64,000 nt of DNA from Limnobacter sp. Lineage in GTDB: Bacteria; Pseudomonadota; Gammaproteobacteria; Burkholderiales; Burkholderiaceae_B. Below the pieces are notes generated by a model that was not told the DNA's origin, ran no database searches, and saw only the letters and a list, made by a program, of their open reading frames with translations. The translations under genes and the position numbers were made by a program. Shown in pieces: positions 42,177 to 50,618 of the stretch; position 1 is the stretch's first letter, and every line of letters begins with the position of its first letter. The DNA is taken from positions 1-64,000 of the forward strand of contig JARWZZ010000012.1 of assembly GCA_029866125.1 (NCBI GenBank), written 5' to 3'.

Positions 42177-43271
42177 TTACTTGGTGATAAGTTTGATTGT
42201 TTCTAGTTTCCAACCTATCAAGGCGGAGATTGCAATCGTCAGTCCTAAAGACCCCCATGCGGAAACACTTGCCACTCCGTCGGTGTTTTCGAGTACCCCA
42301 TAGCTGAACAGCAAAAGCGGAAAGTGAAGAACATAAAGCGTGTATGAAAATTTGCTCGAATATACCAGCAGCCATATATAGGAAGGCGTTGACTTGTGTA
42401 ACGTGTTATTAATGTGATTGATCATCCATATTCCGAAAGCAAGCTGAAAGCCCATTGCCAGTTTGCCCGCATACAATGAGGGCATCAGTGGGATTAATAC
42501 AAAGAGCGATGCAGGAAGCACGAAAATGAAAATTGAATTCGGGAGCTTTGGCAACTTGTTCTTAGAGTGAAGCACAGACAACATGAAACCAGCTACCCAG
42601 AGTAAACCTAGTATGAAAAACCATTTGTCTAGAATAGAGAGCACTACCACGATAGGTAGTGCCGTCCAACCGACTCGTTTCCCGCTGACTGCAAGGACCA
42701 CCAATAGTGCAATGGTGTAGTACCAGATTTCGTAAGTGAGAGACCACAATGGCCCATTCGCAGATAAGGCTGGACCCAAAAAATTGTTCAGATGCAGAAT
42801 GGTTATCCAAAGACCCGATAGAGAGAATTCCGTTCTATCGGTGGGGTTTAAAAAACTGGTGCTTCCCGAGGCAAAAAATGTCGGTGCCAAATAATAGAGC
42901 GAGACTGTAATGATAATAGAGAGCGCGAATGGTGGGTAAATTCTATTGACTCGCGCCCTAACGAATTTGCGCCAATTGACTCCATCCTGCCCGTATTGAG
43001 CGATGGATTTATGGATGAAGAAACCGCTAATAACGAAGAATGCCATTACTGCCGCACCTGCTAATGCAGCTGCTAGGCTCCTAGTGGCAACAGGGAAAGC
43101 AGGAGCGAATATTTGAATCATGTGTCCGAAAGCAACCACCAATGCAGACCCTCCACGCCACATATCAAAGTAGCGTGAATGTGACGTAGGTATTCTGTAT
43201 GCTGATTGTAGATCTATATCAAAAACATCTACATCTTTTATATCGATGGTGTCAGATTGAAAGTGCTTCAT
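42177..43271 (-). CDS. Acyltransferase 3 family sugar O-acyltransferase
   Basis: A 364-residue membrane protein of the acyltransferase 3 (OafA/NodX-type) family. FDMWRGGSALVVAFGHMIQIF (about 36-56) carries the R-x10-H motif of the catalytic loop in slightly variant form; AFFVISGFFIHKSI and RARVNRIYPPFALSIII follow as the next conserved segments. About ten helices. It would add an O-acetyl (or similar) group to a sugar of the repeat unit. Its start overlaps the HisH stop by 4 bp, so it is expressed with the legionaminic acid genes and may act on that sugar. Confidence 0.88.
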   Translation of the reverse strand: MKHFQSDTIDIKDVDVFDIDLQSAYRIPTSHSRYFDMWRGGSALVVAFGHMIQIFAPAFPVATRSLAAALAGAAVMAFFVISGFFIHKSIAQYGQDGVNWRKFVRARVNRIYPPFALSIIITVSLYYLAPTFFASGSTSFLNPTDRTEFSLSGLWITILHLNNFLGPALSANGPLWSLTYEIWYYTIALLVVLAVSGKRVGWTALPIVVVLSILDKWFFILGLLWVAGFMLSVLHSKNKLPKLPNSIFIFVLPASLFVLIPLMPSLYAGKLAMGFQLAFGIWMINHINNTLHKSTPSYIWLLVYSSKFSYTLYVLHFPLLLFSYGVLENTDGVASVSAWGSLGLTIAISALIGWKLETIKLITK

Positions 43272-43915
43272 TTAGAGACAAGAAAATTTCTCATAATGGC
43301 AAGACCCACCTGACCGCTTTTCTCCGGGTGAAATTGGAGGCCTGTGATGTTGTCACGCTGAATTGCAGCAGTGATCCTGTGTCCACCTAAGCAATATGAT
43401 GCAAGCAAGTGTTCTGGGGTAGCGGTACGAACATGCAGTGAATGTACCAGGTAAACAGCGCCCCTAGCCTCATGCGGTCCCAGCAGACTCATCTCGTAAG
43501 CCTTGGTGTTGTAAGCCTCTATCTCAGCCCAGCCAATAAATGGAACTTTTAGTATTCGATCATCGACTGTTCGGTTTGGAATGCTCACGACCTCGCCAGG
43601 GATCAAATCTAGACCTTCGTGAAACCCAAACTCCTCACTACTGCTAGCAAGTAGCTGCATTCCCAAACAAATTCCCAGAATTGATTTTCCTGAATGGGCT
43701 GCTTCAACAATTGGTTCAATTAAGCCGCGCTCTCGCATCCCTTTCATTCCGTCTTCAAACGCACCCACACCGGGCAAAATAATCTTGTCAGCGTCGGCCA
43801 AGTCTTGGGGCTTATCGCTCACGCGGATGTCTTCACCACCGCATACTTCAACCGCACGCCTAACGCTGTATAGGTTGCCCACACCGTAATCAATAATAAC
43901 AATGGTTTTGGTCAT
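43268..43915 (-). CDS. hisH: HisH-like glutamine amidotransferase subunit
   Basis: A 215-residue class I glutaminase. The nucleophile is in ILGICLGMQLLASSS (Cys about residue 81) and the His-Glu pair is in GLQFHPEKSG (about 194-198). GVGAFEDGM is the usual HisH segment. The gene is not in a histidine operon: it overlaps HisF (4 bp) and the acyltransferase (4 bp) inside the legionaminic acid cluster. With HisF2 and a PP-loop amidotransferase it is the ammonia-supplying unit of nonulosonic or uronic acid amidination. This function is known for the WbpG/HisH2/HisF2 and PseA/PtmG-type systems. Confidence 0.9.
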   Translation of the reverse strand: MTKTIVIIDYGVGNLYSVRRAVEVCGGEDIRVSDKPQDLADADKIILPGVGAFEDGMKGMRERGLIEPIVEAAHSGKSILGICLGMQLLASSSEEFGFHEGLDLIPGEVVSIPNRTVDDRILKVPFIGWAEIEAYNTKAYEMSLLGPHEARGAVYLVHSLHVRTATPEHLLASYCLGGHRITAAIQRDNITGLQFHPEKSGQVGLAIMRNFLVSK

Positions 43916-44685
43916 TGAACGTCCCTCACCGGAATATCCAATTCTCGGGCCATGTTTCTCAGTTCTGGCATCGCAAATCGCTGGTAATGTAATGCGTCTG
44001 CGAAAGCTATAGCATCTGCGCCAGCTCCATACACCTCACTCAGGTGCGATTGTTGTCCAAATCCACCGCTGGCAATTATTGGGACATTCACAGCATCGCC
44101 AATGGCTTTGACCAAATCCGTATCAAATCCTTTGCGAGTGCCCTCGGAGTCTATGGATGTGACGAGTATCTCGCCCGCTCCGAGTTGAGAACCTTGAATG
44201 GCCCATTCTATGGCATCGACGCCGCTACGTTCGCGTCCGCAGTCGGTGTAGACTTCCCATCTCCCAGGTGAGTGGCGTTTTGCCTCTATCGATAGAACCA
44301 TGCACTGCGAACCAAATCGTCTAGACACTTCGCTAATCAACTCTGGCCGCTTAACAGCCGCAGTATTGATCGCCACTTTGTCTGCACCTGCACGAAGCAA
44401 TTCGCCTACATCCTCAATGGATCTAACACCTCCGCCTACTGTCAAAGGTACAAAAACATCATGCGCCGCGCGGCGTACGATATCCAAAAGTTTGGAACGC
44501 CCATAAAGACTGGCCACGATGTCCATGTAAATCAGCTCATCGGCACCTTGTTCGTAGTACCGACGGGCGTGCTCTTGTGGGTCACCCATTACACGGAGCC
44601 CCTCCAGGTGCACTCCCTTGATCAGGTTTTCACCCTTGACGTCCAATCGGGCGATCAGGCGGACTAACTTTTTTTGAGAAGACAT
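43912..44685 (-). CDS. hisF: HisF-like ammonia-channel subunit (HisF2 type)
   Basis: A 257-residue (beta-alpha)8 barrel of the HisF family. The first catalytic aspartate is present (ARLDVKGENLIKG, D15), and LTVGGGVRSIEDV and IASGGFGQQSHL are the phosphate-binding loops. The second catalytic aspartate, in canonical HisF part of an IDAKR-type strand, is here glutamate: E134 in VLSIEAKRHS. That change and the polysaccharide-locus position argue that it no longer makes imidazole glycerol phosphate but conducts ammonia from HisH to the PP-loop amidotransferase. It overlaps hisH by 4 bp. Confidence 0.9.
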   Translation of the reverse strand: MSSQKKLVRLIARLDVKGENLIKGVHLEGLRVMGDPQEHARRYYEQGADELIYMDIVASLYGRSKLLDIVRRAAHDVFVPLTVGGGVRSIEDVGELLRAGADKVAINTAAVKRPELISEVSRRFGSQCMVLSIEAKRHSPGRWEVYTDCGRERSGVDAIEWAIQGSQLGAGEILVTSIDSEGTRKGFDTDLVKAIGDAVNVPIIASGGFGQQSHLSEVYGAGADAIAFADALHYQRFAMPELRNMARELDIPVRDVQ

Positions 44686-44711
44686 AAAGCTGACTTTAAA
44701 ACTCTGTACGG

Positions 44712-45413
44712 TTACTTGGTTGAATGGAAATGGGATGATTCAACCTTCTGGCAGAAACGCCGGAAGTCGATGTCGTCGTCAATATCGATCGATCTTGATT
44801 TGGGCATTTTGTATGCAACGGTTTCTGGCCCTATAAAACTTCCGGATTTCAAAAGCCATTCAACGTTAGCTATGTAAATTGCACCATTCAAGGTGTACAC
44901 GGACGGCAGGTCTTGACGCCGACTTACTCCTGACAGAGGTTCAAGCAATCCAGTCAAACGGTCATCATCAGTTAACTTGTACATCCAGTAAGGTGACTGT
45001 TCTACCTCCGTCACAGATACACATGCGGGCGCATTGTGAGCTTGCATCAGGTGAAACGCTTCATCAATGTCTTCAGCCGTTCGCAGGGGGGATGTGGGCT
45101 GCAAAAGTACAACGAAGTCATAACCCGGCAACTCTTGCAATGCATGAAATACGACATCCATGGAGCTAGCTTTGTCGCTTGCCAAGTCAGTAGGCCTACG
45201 AAACGGAATATCACACCCCGCAGCGGCCGCAACTTCCATGATTTCGTCATCATCGGACGATAAGATTACCCGATTGATTACTGTAGATGCGAATGCTGCT
45301 TCAACGGTCCAAACTATGAGGGGTTTGCCGGCAGCTGGCAGTACATTTTTCCGGGGTAGGCCTTTTGAGCCCCCCCTTGCCGTTATGACGGCAAGGACGG
45401 TTGGTTCGTTCAT
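44712..45413 (-). CDS. legF: CMP-N,N'-diacetyllegionaminic acid synthase
   Basis: A 233-residue cytidylyltransferase of the NeuA/PseF/LegF family. I start it at the ATG at 45413, which overlaps the amidotransferase stop as TGATG; the 25 extra upstream codons of the longest frame have no family match. VITARGGSKGLPRKNV (about 9-24) is the CTP loop, LLQPTSPLRT (about 91-100) the central motif, and IDIDDDIDFRRF (about 210) the metal-binding aspartates. It activates legionaminic acid to the CMP-sugar. The surrounding LegB, LegC, LegH, LegI and LegG genes decide the sugar. Confidence 0.9.
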   Translation of the reverse strand: MNEPTVLAVITARGGSKGLPRKNVLPAAGKPLIVWTVEAAFASTVINRVILSSDDDEIMEVAAAAGCDIPFRRPTDLASDKASSMDVVFHALQELPGYDFVVLLQPTSPLRTAEDIDEAFHLMQAHNAPACVSVTEVEQSPYWMYKLTDDDRLTGLLEPLSGVSRRQDLPSVYTLNGAIYIANVEWLLKSGSFIGPETVAYKMPKSRSIDIDDDIDFRRFCQKVESSHFHSTK

Positions 45414-46705
45414 CAGTAAGGTGTGTAGCGTAATTTCCATTCTCCATCCTCTACCTTCCACAAGTGTGGAGAGCGGAAGCGGTCGCAAGTTTCAAGAAAC
45501 TCCTCACGGCTCATGCTGATGTACTCGAGAAACTCTTTCTCGTAGCGCGAAGGGTATTCCCCTTCATAGCGGCGCATCAGTGCAAGACCTTCTTCCTTGT
45601 CGATGTGATGATTGCGAATTTCCTGTGCGGAATCCATCATTGCACGACCCACGCCAAACTTGATCCAGCGTGTGAAATAGAAAAAGCCATCAACCTTGTC
45701 GTCTAAGCTATTGTATTTGGAATAAGTGCCTTCCGTGCGGACTGGGTTGGCCTCGAAACCAGTGTGCTCAACCGCATAGTAGTAGGCCTCTTGTGGAACC
45801 CACTTTTTGTAGTAGCCAAGGTACTTGAATTCGATTCCCTTTCTCTCAAGAACCTCGGGTTCCATCGGCAGATAGCTCATCAAATCAACCAGAGGTATGC
45901 CATCATCGAGATAAGCGCCGATCTGTTTGCCACCCAAATAAACGTCCCTCACGTCTTTCCCGCCTAGGTAATCCAGAGAGAACCCCTCACTTTCCTTGGG
46001 CTGATCTTTGGCTGCATAGGAAGAGGTTTTGTGCGAAATTTTTTCGCCGTATTCACCTGGCATCTCGCCATAGAAAATGAGTGGAATATTCAACTTTGCG
46101 GCCATTTTGGCAACGAAAGTTTTTTGTCCAAGAATGAAAGGCTGAAATGGATGCAGCAAGTTGATCGTTGCATTTCGGGTCAGCAAACGGTGAATTTTTC
46201 CGTTTGGTGTATACAAGTAGTTGTCAAAGCCACCTTCATGCAACCAGCTCTGAAAATTCTTCCAACCTATATCCGTGTAAAGGTGTGGGGACCACGTCAC
46301 CGTTAACGGATTCATGCCATATTTGTATTTCAGTAAATGCGATTGCATAGCACTGTCTTTACCGCCACTCCCGCCAACGATGCAGTCGTAACTCCCGTCG
46401 GTTTTACGAAACTGCTTGCATAATTCAATAAGCTCTTGTTCGCGCTCATCCCAATTAATTTCACCTGTTTCTTTTAAGGCATTGAAATTACAGGCGTGGC
46501 AAACACCATGCTCATCAAATGACATGGTGGTTTTTTTGGAGTCTTTGCTGTGCGCGTATTCATTGCTGGACATGGGTTGCTGATTTGACATGTTGCACTT
46601 CTTGCAAAAGTGCACGTAGCGAGGCAATCCGTAGAACACATCCAATTCATCTTCGGGCTTGCTGAAGCGGGATAGGTCCACACTTGGGCTAGGGCCAATT
46701 CTCAT
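45413..46705 (-). CDS. N-acetyl sugar amidotransferase (PseA/PtmG/WbpG-like)
   Basis: A 430-residue amidotransferase (TIGR03573-type family). An N-terminal CxxC pair (HFCKKCNMSNQQP and GVCHACN) is followed by the ATP PP-loop GGSGGKDSAMQSHLLKYK (about 113-130). The remaining 300 residues match the family, including YGEMPGEYGEK and the Lys/Asp-rich end. Relatives of this protein use ammonia from HisH/HisF paralogues to turn an acetamido group into an acetamidino (amidine) group: WbpG in Pseudomonas, PseA for pseudaminic acid, PtmG for legionaminic acid. The context with LegF directly downstream points to legionaminic acid amidination. 64 bp separate it from the PtmE gene. Confidence 0.88.
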   Translation of the reverse strand: MRIGPSPSVDLSRFSKPEDELDVFYGLPRYVHFCKKCNMSNQQPMSSNEYAHSKDSKKTTMSFDEHGVCHACNFNALKETGEINWDEREQELIELCKQFRKTDGSYDCIVGGSGGKDSAMQSHLLKYKYGMNPLTVTWSPHLYTDIGWKNFQSWLHEGGFDNYLYTPNGKIHRLLTRNATINLLHPFQPFILGQKTFVAKMAAKLNIPLIFYGEMPGEYGEKISHKTSSYAAKDQPKESEGFSLDYLGGKDVRDVYLGGKQIGAYLDDGIPLVDLMSYLPMEPEVLERKGIEFKYLGYYKKWVPQEAYYYAVEHTGFEANPVRTEGTYSKYNSLDDKVDGFFYFTRWIKFGVGRAMMDSAQEIRNHHIDKEEGLALMRRYEGEYPSRYEKEFLEYISMSREEFLETCDRFRSPHLWKVEDGEWKLRYTPY

Positions 46706-46769
46706 TTGTATTCCTCAAGGAAACTTGGTTATTCAATACGACGGTGCTAAAACTTAATTTCGGGTTTTA

Positions 46770-47825
46770 TCAATGCTTCATTTCGCGCGCAAGAAGCAGG
46801 TCATCTGGCCTTCCTACATCCAGCCATGGTTCGTGCATTGGGTAAGCAATAGTTCGTAACTCTTTTGCCTGCAATCGAGAAAAAAGTGAAGGCATGTCGC
46901 AGTGACTTCCTTCGACCAAAAGACTGAGTGCGCTTGGACTTAGCACATATATACCTGCATTGATGTGGCTTCGGTAAATAGGTTTTTCTTCGAATCCGGT
47001 AATTTCTAAGCCGTTTGTTTTTACAACACCAAATGGATTCTGTAGCTCATGATGCCGAATAGCCATGGTCGCCACTGCTTGATGACGTAAATGAAATTCC
47101 AAGATGTCGCTGTAATGGATATCAGTCATCACATCCCCGTTGGTAACCAAAAACGGAGTATCTGGAATTGTTTCTATCAAGCTTAAAGCGCCGGCGGTCC
47201 CCAATGGGCTTGTTTCTTTCAGATACTGAATATTTACTTCAAGCTTAGAGCCATCCCCAAAGTAATCTTCAATCATTTCTCCGAGATAGTGAATTGAAAT
47301 GATGAAATTTACGAATCCGTCTACTTTGGCTCTCTCGATAATATGTTCTAGCATCGGCTTACCGCCAACTTCCAGCATAGGTTTAGGGCAGTTTTCAGTG
47401 TGGGGTCGCAGGCGCGTCCCTCGGCCGCCAGCCATGATGACCATATAGTTATCAAGCGCTTTAGGTTTTAAGATTTCATCCCAAACATGAAGCCCGAGCG
47501 GCCGTCCATCGCTGTCGACTACTGGCAACTGATGAATTCTGTTGGCTTGCATGAGTTGCAATACTAGGTCTCGCCCCATATTAGGTGGTGCTACAAGAGG
47601 TTTGCGGTGCGCAATTTCACTAACTTTGCTATCGAGTGTAAGTCCTCGCAGAAAAGCCCTGCGTATATCTCCATCTGTTAACGTGCCAAAAAGTCGACCG
47701 TCTTTTGATTGCACAAGCACAATTTGCATGCTCGAGGATTCAAGACTGTGAATGGCCTGCTGAACAGTTGCGTCTGTTGGCAGCAGAGTTTTTAGCCAAG
47801 AATGTGTTTCAGTTTGAGCGATCAT
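46770..47825 (-). CDS. ptmE: Sugar-1-phosphate nucleotidyltransferase with CBS pair (PtmE-like)
   Basis: A 351-residue protein. Two CBS motifs (about residues 10-120) precede a nucleotidyltransferase domain (about 125-350) with MAGGRGTRLRPHTENCPKPML (split at about 131-151), LVTNGDVMTD (about 225-234) and the metal-binding Asp. PtmE is the GTP-dependent guanylyltransferase that makes GDP-GlcNAc (from GlcN-derived precursors) for legionaminic acid synthesis; the CBS extension is typical. PtmF, PtmA and the mutase that normally feed it are not in the window. It overlaps LegG by 4 bp. Confidence 0.88.
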   Translation of the reverse strand: MIAQTETHSWLKTLLPTDATVQQAIHSLESSSMQIVLVQSKDGRLFGTLTDGDIRRAFLRGLTLDSKVSEIAHRKPLVAPPNMGRDLVLQLMQANRIHQLPVVDSDGRPLGLHVWDEILKPKALDNYMVIMAGGRGTRLRPHTENCPKPMLEVGGKPMLEHIIERAKVDGFVNFIISIHYLGEMIEDYFGDGSKLEVNIQYLKETSPLGTAGALSLIETIPDTPFLVTNGDVMTDIHYSDILEFHLRHQAVATMAIRHHELQNPFGVVKTNGLEITGFEEKPIYRSHINAGIYVLSPSALSLLVEGSHCDMPSLFSRLQAKELRTIAYPMHEPWLDVGRPDDLLLAREMKH

Positions 47826-48985
47826 AGAACTTGAATGTCACGAAAAGATTTTTTGAGAATTCCTTCCAATGGAAAAGATGCCAATACCTCGGTGATTTTT
47901 TTACTTGCCCCACCATCTCCATACGGATTGTTAGTGGAGCTTAAAGTGGCCTTGAACTTTGGTTCATGTAGTTTGTGGATTGCAGCAAGAATATCGGAAT
48001 AATTTGGTTCACAATGAATCACGCTCGTTGCCGACAATCTGCCTTTCTGCCGGTCGCCAATATTGATTGTTCCAATTCCCATGCTTGGTGCCTCGGCTAG
48101 TCCGCTTGACGAGTTGCCAACAACCCCATCTATAAACTTCAAGCACGACAAATATCGTTTTTGCCCCAAGGAGGCGTACGCTTTCGAATTTGGATGTGTT
48201 TGAACAAATGAATTGATCTGCGCCATTAGTTCTTTGCCACCCGTGTCGGCATTCGGCATGGTGAAGATTAGTTGTGTATCACTTAGCGTATCAAGCGCCG
48301 ATAGCAACTCTGACATCTGTTTAGTCGATCCCTCACGATCCAGCGTGACTGGATGGAAAGTGACTAGTAAATTTCGATGCCCAAACTTAAAATCCATGGA
48401 AGCTTCAAGCTCAGGTTTGCTTAAAAGAGTCATCTTTTTGATCGCGTCTACTCCCAGACCACCCACAAGAAAAACTCGATCTTCTTGCTCGCCCAGTTGT
48501 ATCACCCTGCTTCGGTACTCTGGTGCTGCCACAAAATGAAGGTGAGACATTTTGGTGATGGAATGCCGAATTGCTTCATCAAACGCACCTTCTGTGGTTT
48601 CCCCGCCATGTAGGTGGGCTACTGGAATTCTTGCTATCAAGGCTGCAGTTACCGCGGAAAGTAGCTCATAACGATCCCCCAGCACGACAATCAAATCAGG
48701 ATTCAATTGTACGTAGGCGTCTGCAAACCCAATAGTTCCTAAACCAACTGACTTTGTTATTGCAGTGGAATTGTCGGCACTTAGTAACATATCGACTTTG
48801 TAGTCGATTTGAAAGCCAGCCTGTTCTATTTCTATGTATGTCGATCCAAATTCTGGAACCAGATGGGTGCCAGTAGCAATTGTCTTCAACTCAAGATTTG
48901 GATTGCTTTGAATTTCTTGCATGAGATAGCGAAGAAGGCCAAACTCGGCACGGGTTCCCGTCACCACGCATACTCGGCGGGTCAT
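47822..48985 (-). CDS. legG: GDP/UDP-sugar hydrolysing 2-epimerase
   Basis: A 387-residue NeuC/LegG-type hydrolysing 2-epimerase. VVTGTRAEFGLLRYLMQEI (about 7-25), HLHGGETTEGAFDEAIRHSITK (split at about 130-151), and VGNSSSGLAEAPSMGIGTINIGDRQKGR (about 287-314, quoted in parts) are typical. It releases the 2-epimerised 2,4-diacetamido-2,4,6-trideoxy sugar (6-deoxy-ManNAc4NAc) from its nucleotide, the substrate of LegI. 4-bp overlaps with LegI upstream and PtmE downstream show strong coupling. Confidence 0.9.
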   Translation of the reverse strand: MTRRVCVVTGTRAEFGLLRYLMQEIQSNPNLELKTIATGTHLVPEFGSTYIEIEQAGFQIDYKVDMLLSADNSTAITKSVGLGTIGFADAYVQLNPDLIVVLGDRYELLSAVTAALIARIPVAHLHGGETTEGAFDEAIRHSITKMSHLHFVAAPEYRSRVIQLGEQEDRVFLVGGLGVDAIKKMTLLSKPELEASMDFKFGHRNLLVTFHPVTLDREGSTKQMSELLSALDTLSDTQLIFTMPNADTGGKELMAQINSFVQTHPNSKAYASLGQKRYLSCLKFIDGVVGNSSSGLAEAPSMGIGTINIGDRQKGRLSATSVIHCEPNYSDILAAIHKLHEPKFKATLSSTNNPYGDGGASKKITEVLASFPLEGILKKSFRDIQVL

Positions 48986-49983
48986 AACTCGATTAACTCG
49001 TCAATCGAAAAGTCACGTGAGGCTACCCTCCCCATTATCTCATCCCATCTCATCGGTGAAATTCCAGTGCCAGGCCGCTTGGTGCCGACGTTGTTTGTAT
49101 CGAAGGTCTCACCGGTCCGAATCGCTTTTATCGCAACGAGAGATTTTCGAGCAATTGGCTTGTTTTTCAATTCACTTGTCGTTGGTCGTTTGATGCCATC
49201 GCCAAGTGCAACTTCAATATTTCGGATTGCATCCACCATAGCCTTTAATTCTCTGGGTTCGAGGCTTGCTTGGTGGTCGGGGCCTGGTAGGGTGCGATCA
49301 AGCGTAAAGTGTTTTTCGATTATTGTTGCGCCCATTGCAACGGCTGCAATGGGTACTTCTATACCGGGTGTGTGGTCTGAATAGCCTACTTCAACACCCA
49401 AGGCTGCTTTGATGCCAACCATCGCACGAAGGTTTACATCGGCCATGGGGGTAGGGTATTCGGTCGTGCAATGGAGAACTGTAATGCGGTTACGTGGAGT
49501 ACCAGCCTGTTCAATAACATCTATAGCAGCTTCAATCTCGCCTAAATTGGCCATTCCCGTAGATAAGATTACGGGCATTCCCAAGCTGGTCATATGACGT
49601 ATTAATGGGAGATTGGTCAATTCACCGGAAGGAATCTTGACTTGGTTAAGGCCCAGTTCAACCAACATGTCGAAGCTGTCAGTGTCAAAGGCTGTGGAGT
49701 GAAATCCAATACTTTGGCTACGGCACTCATCAATCAGTACTTCGTGATCAGCCCTTGAAAGCTCAAGCTTTTGTAGCATCTGGTACTGACCCTCATTTGA
49801 GTCGGTAGTGTTTTTTTGATAAGCCGCTTTGTCTGCAGATTTAGTAACGAGCTTATTCGCCTTAAAGGTTTGAAATTTAACAATGTCTGCTCCCGCAGCT
49901 TTTGCCGCGATGATGAGTTGTTTGGCAAGTTCAAGATCACCATTATGGTTAACGCCGGCTTCGGCAATGATCAAAGTTTTCAT
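48982..49983 (-). CDS. legI: N,N'-diacetyllegionaminic acid synthase
   Basis: A 333-residue NeuB family enzyme. The barrel has AEAGVNHNGDLELAKQLI (about 8-25), DIVKFQTFKANKLV and KIPSGELTNLPLIRH (about 115-129). The C-terminal SAF (antifreeze-like) domain has RKSLVAIKAIRTGETF and RPGTGISPMRWDE. It condenses the 2,4-diacetamido-trideoxy sugar with phosphoenolpyruvate to form the nine-carbon acid. LegB and PtmE in the operon favour legionaminic over pseudaminic or sialic acid. It overlaps LegH and LegG by 4 bp each. Confidence 0.92.
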   Translation of the reverse strand: MKTLIIAEAGVNHNGDLELAKQLIIAAKAAGADIVKFQTFKANKLVTKSADKAAYQKNTTDSNEGQYQMLQKLELSRADHEVLIDECRSQSIGFHSTAFDTDSFDMLVELGLNQVKIPSGELTNLPLIRHMTSLGMPVILSTGMANLGEIEAAIDVIEQAGTPRNRITVLHCTTEYPTPMADVNLRAMVGIKAALGVEVGYSDHTPGIEVPIAAVAMGATIIEKHFTLDRTLPGPDHQASLEPRELKAMVDAIRNIEVALGDGIKRPTTSELKNKPIARKSLVAIKAIRTGETFDTNNVGTKRPGTGISPMRWDEIMGRVASRDFSIDELIEL

Positions 49984-50618
49984 TTAATCCTCCTTGCAGG
50001 AACACCGGCATAAACGGAATTTGCTTCACAGTTCTTCAATACAACTGCACCGCTACCTATAACTGTGTCTGCTCCAATACTAAGTTTCATCGACTCTGTG
50101 CCTTGATTAATTACCGCACCAGCGCCTATCCAAGAGCGTAATCCAATATGTACATTGCCTGAAATGACGCTCCCCGGAGCTACATGAACGAAATCTTCAA
50201 CGACAACATCATGAGCAATAGTTGCGTTCTGATTAAAAATGCAAAAATTTCCGATCTGAATATTATTTGTGAACCTTGCGCCTGCACATACTATTACTCC
50301 CTGTCGCTCCTCAGCAGCCTTGCGTTGACCCCGGCCAAATGTGGCGCTAGGGTGTATCAAGCTAAGAAAACTAATTTTGTTTGCATAACGCTGAGCCAAC
50401 TTCTGGCGAATAGCATTTTCACCAATGCCAATAACAAAAGGGATATCGTCGTAACGCGGCACTTCGGTCTCAATAATGGCTTCAGCAGGAAAAGCCCAAG
50501 CGTCAAGTTCAATTTGGTCGCGCGCAATGTAAAGGGGTGTATAGCCTATCTCGCAGGCAATGTCTCCAGCTTCCCTAGCCATTCCCGATGTGCCAAAAAT
50601 ACCGATCAGTTTTTTCAC
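49980..50618 (-). CDS. legH: LegH/NeuD-type acetyltransferase
   Basis: A 212-residue acyltransferase of the NeuD/PglD/LegH group. An N-terminal Rossmann-like part (IGIFGTSGMAREAGDIA) precedes left-handed beta-helix hexapeptides (ARFTNNIQIGNFCIFNQNATIAHDV, quoted in part; HVAPGSVISGNVHIG; GAGAVINQG; IGSGAVVLKN). LegH uses acetyl-CoA to acetylate the 4-amino group made by LegC. It overlaps LegC and LegI by 4 bp each. The PglD-type architecture supports a UDP- or GDP-linked 4-amino sugar as acceptor. Confidence 0.9.
   Translation of the reverse strand: MKKLIGIFGTSGMAREAGDIACEIGYTPLYIARDQIELDAWAFPAEAIIETEVPRYDDIPFVIGIGENAIRQKLAQRYANKISFLSLIHPSATFGRGQRKAAEERQGVIVCAGARFTNNIQIGNFCIFNQNATIAHDVVVEDFVHVAPGSVISGNVHIGLRSWIGAGAVINQGTESMKLSIGADTVIGSGAVVLKNCEANSVYAGVPARRIK

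Noticed and set aside
43268..44685. hisH-hisF as histidine biosynthesis genes
   Set aside because: No other his gene is near, they overlap polysaccharide genes, and HisF has Glu at the second catalytic Asp; the PP-loop amidotransferase upstream explains them better.
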